Of a DNA stretch of 47,511 nucleotides, positions 8,250-17,359 are shown in pieces. The notes under the pieces were generated by a model that did not search any database, had not been told where the DNA came from, and saw only the letters and a list, made by a program, of their open reading frames with translations. The DNA is from Bacteroidota bacterium (GTDB lineage Bacteria; Bacteroidota; Bacteroidia; Bacteroidales; Dysgonomonadaceae): the NCBI GenBank assembly GCA_023399295.1, contig JAEWQF010000050.1:1-47511 (forward strand), given 5' to 3'. The position numbers and the translations under genes are program-made. How positions within the stretch are numbered: position 1 is the stretch's first letter; each line of letters starts with the position of its first letter.

Positions 8250-10223
8250 ATGAATAGATTTGCCCACATAAAACGATTGTACAGGTATATCCTGACCACC
8301 TTCATCCCGCTATTCCTGATGACCTTCTTCATCTGTCTCTTCCTGGTACTGATGCAGTTCCTCTGGAAGTATGTGGAAGACATGGTGGGCAAGGGACTCG
8401 GTCTGGACGTCATTGGCGAGATGTTTTTTTATGCCGCGCTCAACCTGATCCCAATGGCTCTCCCCCTGGCCATCCTGCTGGCATCACTGATGGTCTTCGG
8501 TAACATGGGTGAGAACCTGGAGCTGCTCGCCATCAAGTCGGCAGGGATCCCCCTGCTAACCATCATGAAGCCACTCATCATCCTCATTGCATGCATCAGT
8601 GTGGGTGCTTTCTTCTTCCAGAACAACGCCGTGCCAAGGATACAAACCAAATTCTACTCGCTGCTGATCTCGATCAGACAGGCATCACCCGAGTTGGATG
8701 TACCCGAAGGGGTGTTCTACAAGGAGATAAGCGGTTACAACCTCTATGTGGGCAGTAAGGACAGAGAGAGCGGCATGCTCTACGATGTGCTGATTTATGA
8801 CGTGGCCAGCGGCTTCAACAACATGGCGGTGATTGTTTGCGACTCCGCACGGATGAGCATGACCGAAGACAAGAACATGCTCATCTTCACCATGTATAGC
8901 GGACAGCAGTTCCAGAACTTCACCGAGGGAACCACCACAAACTACCGTGCCGGTTTTGTTCCCTACGCAAGGGAGAATTTCGACACCAAGACCATGATGA
9001 TTGCCTACGATGCCAACTTCAACCGCATGGGTGAGGAGGAGATTGAAGGCAGCTCCACAGCCAACTATGTATCGAAGAATCTTACACAGTTGAGTGTCTC
9101 GATCGACTCGATGACAGTGATCCTCGACAGCGTGAACCTGGTGGACCGATCGATGATGAAGAATTACTCTCATCTTACCTTCAGAAACAGTTATCCCGCG
9201 GACCGGAAAGATTCAATCATTCTGACAGCACAAACAAACAAACTGGAGGTGGAGGTGCCTCGGCCCGACACCCTCCTCCAGTCGATGGAACTGAACAAAC
9301 GCTCCTCCATCATTCAAAATGCGTATCACAAGGCCGAGAACAACAGCAACGAGTTTCTCTTTCGCTCACTCAACAAGACAACCACCCGCAAAACAATCAA
9401 CCGTCACTGGATTGAGTGGCACCGCAAGTTCACCATTCCCTTCACCTGCCTCATCTTTTTCTTCATTGGTGCACCCCTGGGATCCATCGTGCGCAAAGGT
9501 GGTCTGGGAACCCCCATCGTCATCTCGGTGATCCTGTTCATCGTTTATTACATCGTCGACAACGTGGGCTACAAGATGACCCGCGACGGTGTGTGGGTGC
9601 ACTGGTTTGGCATGTGGTTCAGCTCGTTCATCCTCCTTCCCATTGGGGTGTTCCTCACGCAAAAAGCGATGAGCGACTCGGTGATCATGAACGCCGATAC
9701 CTATATGCAGTTCTTCAGAAGGCTTTTCTTCATCCGCGAGAAACGAAAATACACGGTTAAAAGCGTGGTGATCGACATCCCTGATTTTCCAGCCATCGTG
9801 GCGATGCTGGGTGAGATTGAACGCGATACAAACCACATTCTCCGGAAATACGACGGCTTCTCATACCGCGATTACTGGATCAACGAAGGGTATGAGCAAG
9901 AGCTGCGGTCACTCAAAAGTAAACTGGAGATCACGCTCAATCAGGTCTCCAACGCCCACGACATCGACATCCTTGCCAAGGCGGAGGAATTTCCCATACT
10001 GATCAGCAATGTGCGGATCTTCCGTCCCGGCTCACTGCTGGCACGAATCGCGATGGTGCTCATTCCACTGGGTTTCCTGTTGCGTATGCTCGCCTATCCG
10101 TTTGAGTTGCGGATCAGAAATGACCTGAGAAACATCGCCCTACGCAGCGTGGAGCTCGCGGCGATCATCCGGAAAGACGACCCCGAATCGAATGAAAAAA
10201 CCGCTCACAATCAATTTAACTAA
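8250..10223 (+). CDS. LptF/LptG-family (YjgP/YjgQ) LPS export permease
   Basis: This inner-membrane permease belongs to the LptBFG exporter that extracts lipopolysaccharide and feeds it to the Lpt bridge. N-terminal helices (residues ~12-40, 60-85, 95-122) precede a large periplasmic domain (~125-385). A second helix group follows (~392-475) with FIGAPLGSIVRKGGLG, the conserved cytoplasmic loop of the family. At 657 residues it is much longer than E. coli LptF or LptG (about 360). The extra part is a charged region of about 120 residues plus a final hydrophobic segment near 600-622. Whether it acts as LptF or LptG cannot be told here. Its TAA directly abuts the ribBA ATG. Confidence 0.88.
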   Translation: MNRFAHIKRLYRYILTTFIPLFLMTFFICLFLVLMQFLWKYVEDMVGKGLGLDVIGEMFFYAALNLIPMALPLAILLASLMVFGNMGENLELLAIKSAGIPLLTIMKPLIILIACISVGAFFFQNNAVPRIQTKFYSLLISIRQASPELDVPEGVFYKEISGYNLYVGSKDRESGMLYDVLIYDVASGFNNMAVIVCDSARMSMTEDKNMLIFTMYSGQQFQNFTEGTTTNYRAGFVPYARENFDTKTMMIAYDANFNRMGEEEIEGSSTANYVSKNLTQLSVSIDSMTVILDSVNLVDRSMMKNYSHLTFRNSYPADRKDSIILTAQTNKLEVEVPRPDTLLQSMELNKRSSIIQNAYHKAENNSNEFLFRSLNKTTTRKTINRHWIEWHRKFTIPFTCLIFFFIGAPLGSIVRKGGLGTPIVISVILFIVYYIVDNVGYKMTRDGVWVHWFGMWFSSFILLPIGVFLTQKAMSDSVIMNADTYMQFFRRLFFIREKRKYTVKSVVIDIPDFPAIVAMLGEIERDTNHILRKYDGFSYRDYWINEGYEQELRSLKSKLEITLNQVSNAHDIDILAKAEEFPILISNVRIFRPGSLLARIAMVLIPLGFLLRMLAYPFELRIRNDLRNIALRSVELAAIIRKDDPESNEKTAHNQFN

Positions 10224-11444
10224 ATGGAAGAAAATATTACACTGAACACGATTGAAGAAGCCATCGAAGCAATCAGAGCTGGCAACTTCATCATCGTGGT
10301 GGACGACGAAGACAGGGAAAACGAGGGTGACCTTGTGATTGCCGCAGAATGCATCACACCCGAGAAAATCAACTTCATGGAGACACATGCACGTGGACTG
10401 ATTTGCGCACCGGTGACCCGTGAACGGGCCGACGAGCTGGATCTCCCGATGATGGTGTCGCACAACACCTCCATCCATGCGACACCTTTCACCGTTTCCA
10501 TCGACCTGCTCACACACGGATGCACCACCGGTATCTCGGCATACGACAGGGCACAAACCATCCTGGCCCTCACCCGCAAGGAGACCGCTCCCGAAGATTT
10601 TGGCCGTCCGGGTCATATCTTCCCGTTGCGCGCACAGACAAAGGGTGTGCTGCGCAGGGCGGGACACACCGAAGCGACCATCGATTTCGCGCGTCTGGCA
10701 GGCCTCTACCCGGCAGGCGTGCTCGCCGAGATCAAGAAAGAGGATGGCTCCATGGCCAGACTGCCCGAATTGATGGAGATGGCCCGCAATTTCAATATGA
10801 AGATTGTCTCGGTCGCCGACCTGATCAAGTACCGCCTCAAGAGCGAGTCGCTGATCGAGCGGGGTGACTCGGTGCAGTTGCCCACCGCTTACGGTGACTT
10901 CCGGATGATCGCTTTCCAACAGATATCGACCGGCCAGGAGCATCTGGCCCTCATCAAGGGTGAGTGGAAAGAGGAGGAGCCTCTGCTGGTGCGGGTACAC
11001 TCCTCCTGCATGACCGGTGACATCTTCGGATCGATGCGCTGTGAATGTGGCGAGCAGCTCCACAAGGCCTTGCAGCTGATCGAGCAGGAGGGCAAAGGGG
11101 TGCTGGTCTATCTCAACCAGGAGGGACGTGGCATTGGCCTGATGGCCAAGGCAGCGGCCTACAAGCTACAGGAACAGGGCCTTGATACCGTGGATGCCAA
11201 CCTGCACCTCGGCTACCAGGCCGACGAACGGGATTATGGCGTGGGAGCTCAGATCCTTCGCAGCCTTGGGGTGAGCAAGATGCGGCTGATGAGCAACAAC
11301 CCCACCAAACGAATAGGCCTGGAGGCTTATGGTCTGCAGGTGGTTGAAAATGTGCCGCTTGAGATTGAACCAAACGCTTTCAATAAATTTTACATGGAGA
11401 CGAAGAAAAAGCGGATGGGTCACCAGCTGAAGAGCCTCAAATAA
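10224..11444 (+). CDS. ribBA: Bifunctional 3,4-DHBP synthase / GTP cyclohydrolase II
   Basis: This enzyme starts both branches of riboflavin synthesis. Residues 1-~200 are the DHBP synthase domain, which converts ribulose 5-phosphate; it has DDEDRENEGDL near residue 27 and HGCTTGISAYDR. Residues ~205-406 are GTP cyclohydrolase II. Its zinc site is seen in SSCMTGDIFGSMRCECG (three cysteines) and its catalytic region in NQEGRGIGL. Length is normal for RibBA. The start codon immediately follows the permease stop with no spacer, so translation is likely coupled. No FMN riboswitch is visible upstream. rmuC begins 9 bp downstream. Confidence 0.95.
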   Translation: MEENITLNTIEEAIEAIRAGNFIIVVDDEDRENEGDLVIAAECITPEKINFMETHARGLICAPVTRERADELDLPMMVSHNTSIHATPFTVSIDLLTHGCTTGISAYDRAQTILALTRKETAPEDFGRPGHIFPLRAQTKGVLRRAGHTEATIDFARLAGLYPAGVLAEIKKEDGSMARLPELMEMARNFNMKIVSVADLIKYRLKSESLIERGDSVQLPTAYGDFRMIAFQQISTGQEHLALIKGEWKEEEPLLVRVHSSCMTGDIFGSMRCECGEQLHKALQLIEQEGKGVLVYLNQEGRGIGLMAKAAAYKLQEQGLDTVDANLHLGYQADERDYGVGAQILRSLGVSKMRLMSNNPTKRIGLEAYGLQVVENVPLEIEPNAFNKFYMETKKKRMGHQLKSLK

Positions 11445-11453
11445 CAACCACCT

Positions 11454-12704
11454 ATGGAGCTTCTCTATCTCCTGATCGGATTTGTGGCAGGTGGGTTGAT
11501 TGCCTGGTTCATGGCGCTGCTCTACATGCGGTCGAAGTCGATTGCGAGAGAAGAGCATGAGACTCTCATGGAGAAGAACCAGGCGTTGCACCGGTCACTG
11601 GCTACTGTCACTGCCGAGAACAGGGCCATGTGGGAGAAGCTGGAGGGTCAGAAAGCGGAGATCACCGCACTCCACAAGCAGTTCAACCTGGAGTTCGAAC
11701 AGATTGCCAACCGGATCCTGGAGGAGAAAAGCGAGCGGTTTACCCGGCTGAACAGGGAGAACATCAACACCATCCTGAAGCCGCTGGAGGAGAACATCGA
11801 CCGTTTCCGTAACAAGGTGGAGGAGGTTTACATTACAGAGGCCAAGGAACGCTTCTCGCTGGGTGAGGAGGTGAAGAAGCTGCGCGACCTGAACGACAGG
11901 CTGAGCACCGAGGCGGTGAACCTCACCAATGCACTGAAGGGAAACAGCAAGATACAGGGTGACTGGGGACAGATGATCCTGGAGAACATCCTGGAGCGAT
12001 CCGGTCTGGTGAAGGAGCGTGAGTACTTCGTGCAGGCGTTCCTCCGCGATGCGGATGGCAACGCACACACCAACGAGCAAGGCAACCGGATGCAACCCGA
12101 TGTGATCATCGCTTATCCCGATGAGCGTCGGGTGATCATCGATGCCAAGGTGTCGCTCACCGCCTATGTCAACTATGTGGGCAGTGATGACGCCGAGGAG
12201 CAGAAGCAACTGCTCTGTGAGCACCTCCGCTCGGTGCGGCGGCACATCGATGAGCTGAGCCGCAAGAGTTACCAGGAGTATGCCGTGTCGCTCGACTTCG
12301 TGATGATGTTCATCCCAAACGAACCGGCCTATCTGTTGGCGCTGCAACAGGAGGAGTCGCTCTGGCAGTATGCCTACGACAGAAAGATACTGCTCATCAG
12401 TCCCACCAACCTGATTGCTGCCCTCAAGCTGATCGCCGATCTTTGGAAAAGGGAGTACCAAAACCGTAACGCCATCGAGATCGCCGAAAGGGGTGCAGCC
12501 CTCTACGACAAGTTTGTCAACTTCGTCGCCTCGCTCACCGAGATCGACACCCACCTCGAGCGGGCGAAACGGAGCTATGAGAACGCCGTTGGACAGCTCA
12601 AATCGGGTAGGGGAAACCTGATCAGTCAGGCGGAGAAGTTGCGGGAACTGGGTGTGAAGGCGAAGAAATCACTTCCCTCCTCCCTCACAGATGAGGCAGA
12701 ATAA
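11454..12704 (+). CDS. rmuC: DNA recombination protein RmuC homologue
   Basis: The protein has 416 residues: an N-terminal transmembrane helix (residues 1-24), a coiled-coil (about 30-150) and the RmuC core domain (about 155-370). The core contains GNSKIQGDWGQMILENILE and MQPDVIIAYP...VIIDAKV, which resembles a PD-(D/E)xK nuclease site. In E. coli, RmuC limits inversions at short inverted repeats. Its biochemical role is not settled. It sits 9 bp after ribBA and probably shares its transcript. The stretch after it contains a short tandem repeat. Confidence 0.9.
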   Translation: MELLYLLIGFVAGGLIAWFMALLYMRSKSIAREEHETLMEKNQALHRSLATVTAENRAMWEKLEGQKAEITALHKQFNLEFEQIANRILEEKSERFTRLNRENINTILKPLEENIDRFRNKVEEVYITEAKERFSLGEEVKKLRDLNDRLSTEAVNLTNALKGNSKIQGDWGQMILENILERSGLVKEREYFVQAFLRDADGNAHTNEQGNRMQPDVIIAYPDERRVIIDAKVSLTAYVNYVGSDDAEEQKQLLCEHLRSVRRHIDELSRKSYQEYAVSLDFVMMFIPNEPAYLLALQQEESLWQYAYDRKILLISPTNLIAALKLIADLWKREYQNRNAIEIAERGAALYDKFVNFVASLTEIDTHLERAKRSYENAVGQLKSGRGNLISQAEKLRELGVKAKKSLPSSLTDEAE

Positions 12705-12761
12705 ATAGTAGTCAGTGATCAGTTGTGAGCGGTTAGCTGCCAGTTATCAGCTTTGAACCGG

Positions 12762-12817
12762 GAACATCGGACCAGGAACATCGGACCAAGAACATCGGAC
12801 CAAGAACATCGGACCAG
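12762..12817. repeat. Four tandem copies of a 14-bp unit
   Basis: The unit GAACATCGGACCA plus one A or G occurs four times head to tail between rmuC and kbl. The array is flanked on both sides by the 9-mer CTTTGAACC (12751-12759 and 12821-12829). There are no spacers, so it is not CRISPR. Confidence 0.9.
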
Positions 12818-12850
12818 AAACTTTGAACCAAAAAAAAATATTGAAAAACC

Positions 12851-14041
12851 ATGTACGGGAAAATGCAACAACACCTGCAGGCTGAGTTAAAGGCGATTGA
12901 AGAGGCCGGTCTCTACAAAAGGGAACGAATCATCGTGACTCCGCAACGAGCGGAGATCAGGGTGCAGTCGGGACAAGAGGTGCTCAACTTCTGCGCCAAC
13001 AACTACCTGGGTCTCTCCAATCATCAGCGACTGATTGCTGCAGCAACAAAAGCACTCGAGCAGCGTGGTTACGGCATGTCGTCGGTACGGTTCATCTGTG
13101 GCACACAGGACTACCACAAACAGCTCGAGGAGACAATCAGTCGTTTCTTCGGTACTGACGACACCATCCTCTACGCTGCCTGCTTTGATGCCAACGGTGG
13201 ACTCTTTGAGCCCCTCTTCACCGAGGAGGATGCCATCATCTCCGATGCCCTCAACCACGCCTCCATCATCGATGGCGTGCGTCTCTGCAAAGCGAAACGC
13301 TATCGTTATGCCAATGCCGATATGAACGATCTGGAGGCACAGTTGAAGGAGGCACAGGCACAACGCTTCCGCATCATCGTCACCGATGGGGTCTTCTCCA
13401 TGGATGGCAACGTGGCACCCCTCGACCGCATCATGGAGCTGGCCGGACAGTACGATGCGCTGGTGATGGTGGACGAGAGCCACTCTGCCGGTGTGGTAGG
13501 AAGGACCGGTAAGGGAATCACCGAGCTGTACAACATGTCGGGCCAGGTTGACATCATCACCGGCACCCTCGGCAAAGCCTTCGGTGGTGCCATTGGTGGC
13601 TTTTCGACCGGACGACAGGAGATCATCGACATGCTGCGCCAGCGTTCCCGTCCCTATCTCTTCTCCAACTCCATACCACCCCTGGTGGCAGCGGCTGGCA
13701 TTGAAGCATTTCAACTGTTGCAGGAGACGAACGAGTTCCAGGAGCGGCTGCATGAGAATGTGGACTATTTTGTGGGTCGCATGAAGGAGGCCGGTTTCGA
13801 CATCAAGCCGACCCAGTCGGCCATCTGTGCCGTGATGCTCTATGATGCCAAATTGTCGCAACAGTTCGCTGCCGACCTGCTGGAAGAGGGAATCTATGTC
13901 ACTGGCTTCTACTATCCCGTGGTACCGAAAGAACAGGCCCGCATCCGGGTGCAGCTCTCGGCCGGACACAGTCGCGAACACCTCGACAGGGCCATTGCCG
14001 CCTTCACCAAGGTAGGCAAAAAGCTGGAAATCATTGCATGA
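12851..14041 (+). CDS. kbl: Glycine C-acetyltransferase (2-amino-3-ketobutyrate CoA ligase)
   Basis: This PLP enzyme of the alpha-oxoamine synthase family cleaves 2-amino-3-ketobutyrate with CoA to give glycine and acetyl-CoA. At 396 residues it has the normal length. Visible motifs are FCANNYLGLSNH near the N-terminus, NHASIIDG, the PLP-contact VDESHSAG, and the Schiff-base lysine in GTLGKAFGGA (K242). The next gene is tdh, which makes the ketobutyrate substrate, and this confirms the role against paralogues such as 8-amino-7-oxononanoate synthase or serine palmitoyltransferase. Confidence 0.95.
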   Translation: MYGKMQQHLQAELKAIEEAGLYKRERIIVTPQRAEIRVQSGQEVLNFCANNYLGLSNHQRLIAAATKALEQRGYGMSSVRFICGTQDYHKQLEETISRFFGTDDTILYAACFDANGGLFEPLFTEEDAIISDALNHASIIDGVRLCKAKRYRYANADMNDLEAQLKEAQAQRFRIIVTDGVFSMDGNVAPLDRIMELAGQYDALVMVDESHSAGVVGRTGKGITELYNMSGQVDIITGTLGKAFGGAIGGFSTGRQEIIDMLRQRSRPYLFSNSIPPLVAAAGIEAFQLLQETNEFQERLHENVDYFVGRMKEAGFDIKPTQSAICAVMLYDAKLSQQFAADLLEEGIYVTGFYYPVVPKEQARIRVQLSAGHSREHLDRAIAAFTKVGKKLEIIA

Positions 14042-14143
14042 CCGCCTAAGATTAAATCATCAAACCGCTCTTTGTCGACGCTGTAGACGCTGCCGACGCC
14101 AAAAGCTGAGAACTGAGAGCTGAACACTAAAAAGCTGAATAAT

Positions 14144-15169
14144 ATGAAAGCACTCGTCAAACTGAATCCTGAAAAAGGAATCTGGATGGAAGAGGTTCCT
14201 GTTCCCACCATTGGTGTGAACGATGTGCTCATCAAGATCAAGAAGACTTCGATCTGCGGTACCGATCTCCACATCTACAAGTGGGACGACTGGTCGCAAA
14301 AGACAATCAAGACACCCATGACAATTGGTCATGAATATGTGGGTGAGATTGTGGATATGGGTAGCGGTGTGGAAAACCTGAAGGTGGGTGACAGGGTGAC
14401 CGGCGAGGGACACATCGCCTGTGGCCACTGTCGCAACTGCCGTCGTGGCAAGCTCCATGTCTGTGAGAACACCATCGGAGTAGGGGTGAACCGCGATGGT
14501 GCCTTTGCCGAGTACCTCTCCCTGCCGGCTGCCAACGTGGTGAAGCTTGATCCCCGCATCCCCGACGAGATCGCATCCATCATGGACCCTTTCGGAAATG
14601 CCACACATACCGCACTCTCCTTCCCGCTGATCGCCGAGGATGTACTGATCACCGGTGCGGGGCTGATCGGTAGCATGGCCACCGCCATCTGTCGCTTCGC
14701 CGGAGCACGTTACATCGTGGTGAGTGACTTGAGTGACTACCGCCTCGAGATAGCCCGTAAGATGGGTGCCACACTCACTGTCAACCCCTCGAAAGGAGAG
14801 ACCATCGCGCAGGCACTGCAGAAACTGGGCATGCGCGGCTTTGATGTGGGGCTCGAGATGTCGGGATCGTCCGCCGGTTTCCGTGAGATGATCGACAACA
14901 TGTACAACGGCTCCAAGATCTCGCTGTTGGGTATCCTGCCCAACAACACCCAGGTGGACTGGAATGAGATCATCTTCAAGGCGCTCACCCTGAAAGGTAT
15001 CTATGGCAGGGAGATGTGGGAAACATGGTATCAGATGGAGCAGATGATCATCTCCGGCATCGATCTCACACCAATCATCACCCACCGTTTCAACGTGGAT
15101 GACTATCAGCAGGGGTTCGATGTGATGGAGAGCGGTCAGTGTGGCAAGGTGATGCTCAGCTGGGAGTAA
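14144..15169 (+). CDS. tdh: L-threonine 3-dehydrogenase
   Basis: A 341-residue zinc-dependent medium-chain dehydrogenase that oxidises L-threonine to 2-amino-3-ketobutyrate with NAD. The catalytic zinc region has SICGTDLHIY and GHEYVGE. The structural zinc loop is CGHCRNCRRGKLHVC. The cofactor motif is GAGLIGSMA. It starts 102 bp after kbl; the gap contains simple imperfect repeats of AGCTGA/ACTGAGA type and no clear promoter, so the two genes are probably cotranscribed. Together they degrade threonine to glycine and acetyl-CoA. Confidence 0.95.
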   Translation: MKALVKLNPEKGIWMEEVPVPTIGVNDVLIKIKKTSICGTDLHIYKWDDWSQKTIKTPMTIGHEYVGEIVDMGSGVENLKVGDRVTGEGHIACGHCRNCRRGKLHVCENTIGVGVNRDGAFAEYLSLPAANVVKLDPRIPDEIASIMDPFGNATHTALSFPLIAEDVLITGAGLIGSMATAICRFAGARYIVVSDLSDYRLEIARKMGATLTVNPSKGETIAQALQKLGMRGFDVGLEMSGSSAGFREMIDNMYNGSKISLLGILPNNTQVDWNEIIFKALTLKGIYGREMWETWYQMEQMIISGIDLTPIITHRFNVDDYQQGFDVMESGQCGKVMLSWE

Positions 15170-15172
15170 GCG

Positions 15173-15289
15173 TTAGCCTCTTCTTAAATTGTAGATCGCC
15201 TTTAACTGTTCCTCTGCCTGCACGATCTTGATGACACGCATCACAGCCTCTACCACGGAAGGTGACTCCTCATTTTTTTCTGCTCTCAC
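15173..15289 (-). CDS. Possible 38-aa small protein, unknown
   Basis: On the minus strand a GTG at 15289 opens a frame of 38 codons ending in TAA at 15173, just 3 bp past the tdh stop. The peptide starts VRAEKNEESPSVVEA and ends EQLKAIYNLRRG. Its composition (alternating charged and aliphatic residues, a likely amphipathic helix) looks protein-like. The frame stays open upstream to about 15349 without an ATG, so the start is uncertain, or it may be a remnant of a longer gene. I recognise no family. Confidence 0.3.
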   Translation of the reverse strand: MRAEKNEESPSVVEAVMRVIKIVQAEEQLKAIYNLRRG

Positions 15290-15325
15290 AGGAATCAGTC
15301 TTCGCTTTATGTGAAATATTATCCG

Positions 15326-15333
15326 TAATTTTG
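15326..15333 (+). promoter_or_regulatory. -7 element for sixA
   Basis: TAATTTTG matches TAnnTTTG 25 bp before the sixA ATG at 15358. An imperfect -33 (TTTA at 15306-15309) lies at about the right distance. Confidence 0.5.
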
Positions 15334-15357
15334 TCGCTTTTAAAAGTCAGATACGAA

Positions 15358-15846
15358 ATGAAACATTTGATCATATTGCGGCATGGCAAAGCCGAACAAG
15401 ATACCATGGCCAAGGATGATTATGACCGTCTGCTCACGGAGCGGGGAGAGAAAAATGCCCGGGAGATGGGGAGTTATATCGGCATTCGAACCGGTAAGCC
15501 AGACCTGATCCTGGCCTCATCGGCAAGAAGAGCACACGATACTGCTATCCTCGCAGCCAGGGGGATCGGCTGTGACGAGGAGCTGATACAGACCGACCAG
15601 AACCTCTATTTCGCACCGGCTGCATGGATATTGAACACCCTTTCCAAGTTGCCCGACGAGGTGGACAAATGCCTCTATGTGGGCCACAATCCCGGTGTGA
15701 CCGAGCTGGTCAATGACCTGGGGGTACGCCTCGACAACCTGCCTACCGCTTCGGCTGTCTGCTTTGAGTTTCAACTCGATGCATGGATGGAGATCACACC
15801 CGAGAAAGCCAACTTCATGTGGATCAAACTGGCCCGGGAGCTTTAA
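15358..15846 (+). CDS. sixA: SixA-type histidine phosphatase
   Basis: A 162-residue protein of the histidine phosphatase superfamily. The catalytic RHG triplet is at LILRHGKAEQ near the N-terminus, and the second catalytic histidine lies in LYVGHNPGVTEL. In E. coli, SixA dephosphorylates phosphohistidine on phosphotransfer proteins. The open frame extends upstream to 15262. I chose the ATG at 15358 because it places LIILRHG at the usual position and lies just after a good promoter. The substrate in this organism is unknown, as no histidine-phosphotransfer partner is adjacent. Confidence 0.85.
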   Translation: MKHLIILRHGKAEQDTMAKDDYDRLLTERGEKNAREMGSYIGIRTGKPDLILASSARRAHDTAILAARGIGCDEELIQTDQNLYFAPAAWILNTLSKLPDEVDKCLYVGHNPGVTELVNDLGVRLDNLPTASAVCFEFQLDAWMEITPEKANFMWIKLAREL

Positions 15847-15904
15847 TCGGGCGACTGCCGGACTCGTTGCGTTGAAGAAATAGATCAGCAACCGGATCGT
15901 TTAA

Positions 15905-17089
15905 TTACACGAAACGGAACAGCAGCCAGGCAATCAACAGGGTAAGCAGGATGTTAAAGGTCTGTGCCGTGAGGAACGACCAGATGAACCGGCTGTTTTC
16001 CTTCTTGAAGATGTAACGGAAGTCGGTCTCCAGACCGATGCTGACGAAGGCCAGTGAGAAGAGCAGCTCGCGTGCTCCCTTGTTTGCCACACCCGACAAT
16101 GCCTTGCCGGTCTCCAGGCTGAATGCGAAACTGAAGAGCAACGAGGCTGCGATGAAGCCCAGCACGAACTTGGGAAAACGCTCCCACAACACACTCCCCG
16201 AAGGTCGGATGTCACTGTTGGTGCCCTTGTATGACCAGTAGATGGAGATGGCAAAGGCAGCCACCCCCAGCAGCACATTCTGTGCCGACTTGATGATCAC
16301 ACTGTATTTCTCTGCCGTCTCGCCAATGAACTTACCCGAAGCAACCACCGCTGCGGTGGTGTCGATGGTGCCACCCAGCCAGGCACCGGCCACCTCCTGA
16401 CTCAACCCCATCTGTTGCGCCAGCCAGGGGAGAAGGTACATCATGGGGATGGCGATGATCAGCACCAGCGAAATAACAAACGAGAGCTTCTTGGGATCAC
16501 CCTTCATCGCACCGCTGGTAGCCACTGCTGCCGAGACGCCACAAATGGAGACCGCGCTGGAAAGCAGGATTGACATCTCCTTGTCGATGCGGAAGAAGCG
16601 GGTGGCAACCCAGAAGCTGAAATACCATACGGAGAGGACCACTACCACTGCCTGTACCATGCCAAGCGAACCGGCCACCATGATCTGTTGAAAAAAGATG
16701 GAACTGCCCAATATCACCAGCCCCGCCTTGATGTAATATTCGCTGCGGGCGGCCGGAGCCAGCCATTTGGGCAGGCCGATGGTGTTGCGTATCAGTAGGC
16801 CGATGATCACTGCAAAGAAGACCGATTCAAAACCGGTGCTTTTGATGAGAGGGATGGCTGCGAGGGTGCGGGATAGCCAGGCCATCAGGAAGATGAGCGC
16901 AAAGGAGAGCAGAAAGGCTCCTCTGTCGCGGTTCCCCATGAAAAGGTATCCCAACCAGGCCAACAGTGCAACGGTTACAGAAACAACTGCAAAGTGTTTC
17001 ATCACAGCAGGAAACAGGATAACGAGAAGCAGGATGACTCCTCCGATGAGGGTGGCAACCCAATCTTCATTTCTTAACGACTTCAACAT
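15905..17089 (-). CDS. YeiH-family putative sulfate exporter
   Basis: A 394-residue inner-membrane protein with about 10-11 hydrophobic helices. It has the family hallmark SICGVSAAVATSGA and the GGTIDTTAAVVASG loop (PF03601, YeiH/PSE). Members are predicted anion exporters, and sulfate export is an inference from homologues. It is longer at the N-terminus than E. coli YeiH (about 350) by one or two helices. It converges with sixA and has its own minus-strand promoter. No sulfur-metabolism gene is nearby to support the substrate. Confidence 0.82.
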   Translation of the reverse strand: MLKSLRNEDWVATLIGGVILLLVILFPAVMKHFAVVSVTVALLAWLGYLFMGNRDRGAFLLSFALIFLMAWLSRTLAAIPLIKSTGFESVFFAVIIGLLIRNTIGLPKWLAPAARSEYYIKAGLVILGSSIFFQQIMVAGSLGMVQAVVVVLSVWYFSFWVATRFFRIDKEMSILLSSAVSICGVSAAVATSGAMKGDPKKLSFVISLVLIIAIPMMYLLPWLAQQMGLSQEVAGAWLGGTIDTTAAVVASGKFIGETAEKYSVIIKSAQNVLLGVAAFAISIYWSYKGTNSDIRPSGSVLWERFPKFVLGFIAASLLFSFAFSLETGKALSGVANKGARELLFSLAFVSIGLETDFRYIFKKENSRFIWSFLTAQTFNILLTLLIAWLLFRFV

Positions 17090-17152
17090 AAACGACGGTT
17101 ATTTACCCACTACAGGGTGACAGACTTCTTGAATGTTATTTTCCTTGATTGA

Positions 17153-17160
17153 CAAAAGTA
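17153..17160 (-). promoter_or_regulatory. -7 element for the YeiH-family gene
   Basis: The plus-strand CAAAAGTA reads TACTTTTG on the minus strand, an exact TAnnTTTG match about 64 bp before the start codon. Confidence 0.45.
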
Positions 17161-17271
17161 AAAAAAAAATAATAGAATCGACCGTTTTGTGTTTTTTATT
17201 CCCATTCGCACGCAGATTGCTCCATCAAAGAGGGCGGTTGGTCGATAAAACCGGATTGTTTATCTATTTCA

Positions 17272-17303
17272 TTTGATTTATGCTGTTACAGGCGGTATTT
17301 TTG
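17272..17303 (+). promoter_or_regulatory. Full Bacteroidetes promoter for the TonB/beta-barrel gene
   Basis: TTTG at 17272-17275 and TATTTTTG at 17296-17303 are separated by 20 bp, the canonical -33/-7 arrangement of Bacteroidetes. The expected transcript start is about 50 bp before the ATG at 17360. Confidence 0.65.
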
Positions 17304-17359
17304 TGGCGTTCTTCAGTTCTTCATTATAATTTGCACACAACTATTTGTAGAAACATAAA

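Noticed and set aside
12762..12817. CRISPR-like array
   Set aside because: The 14-bp units are directly adjacent without spacers, and no cas genes are present.
12887..13981. 364-codon open frame antisense to kbl
   Set aside because: It is the shadow of a strongly recognised PLP enzyme gene. The translation is rich in H, V and G with no domain pattern.
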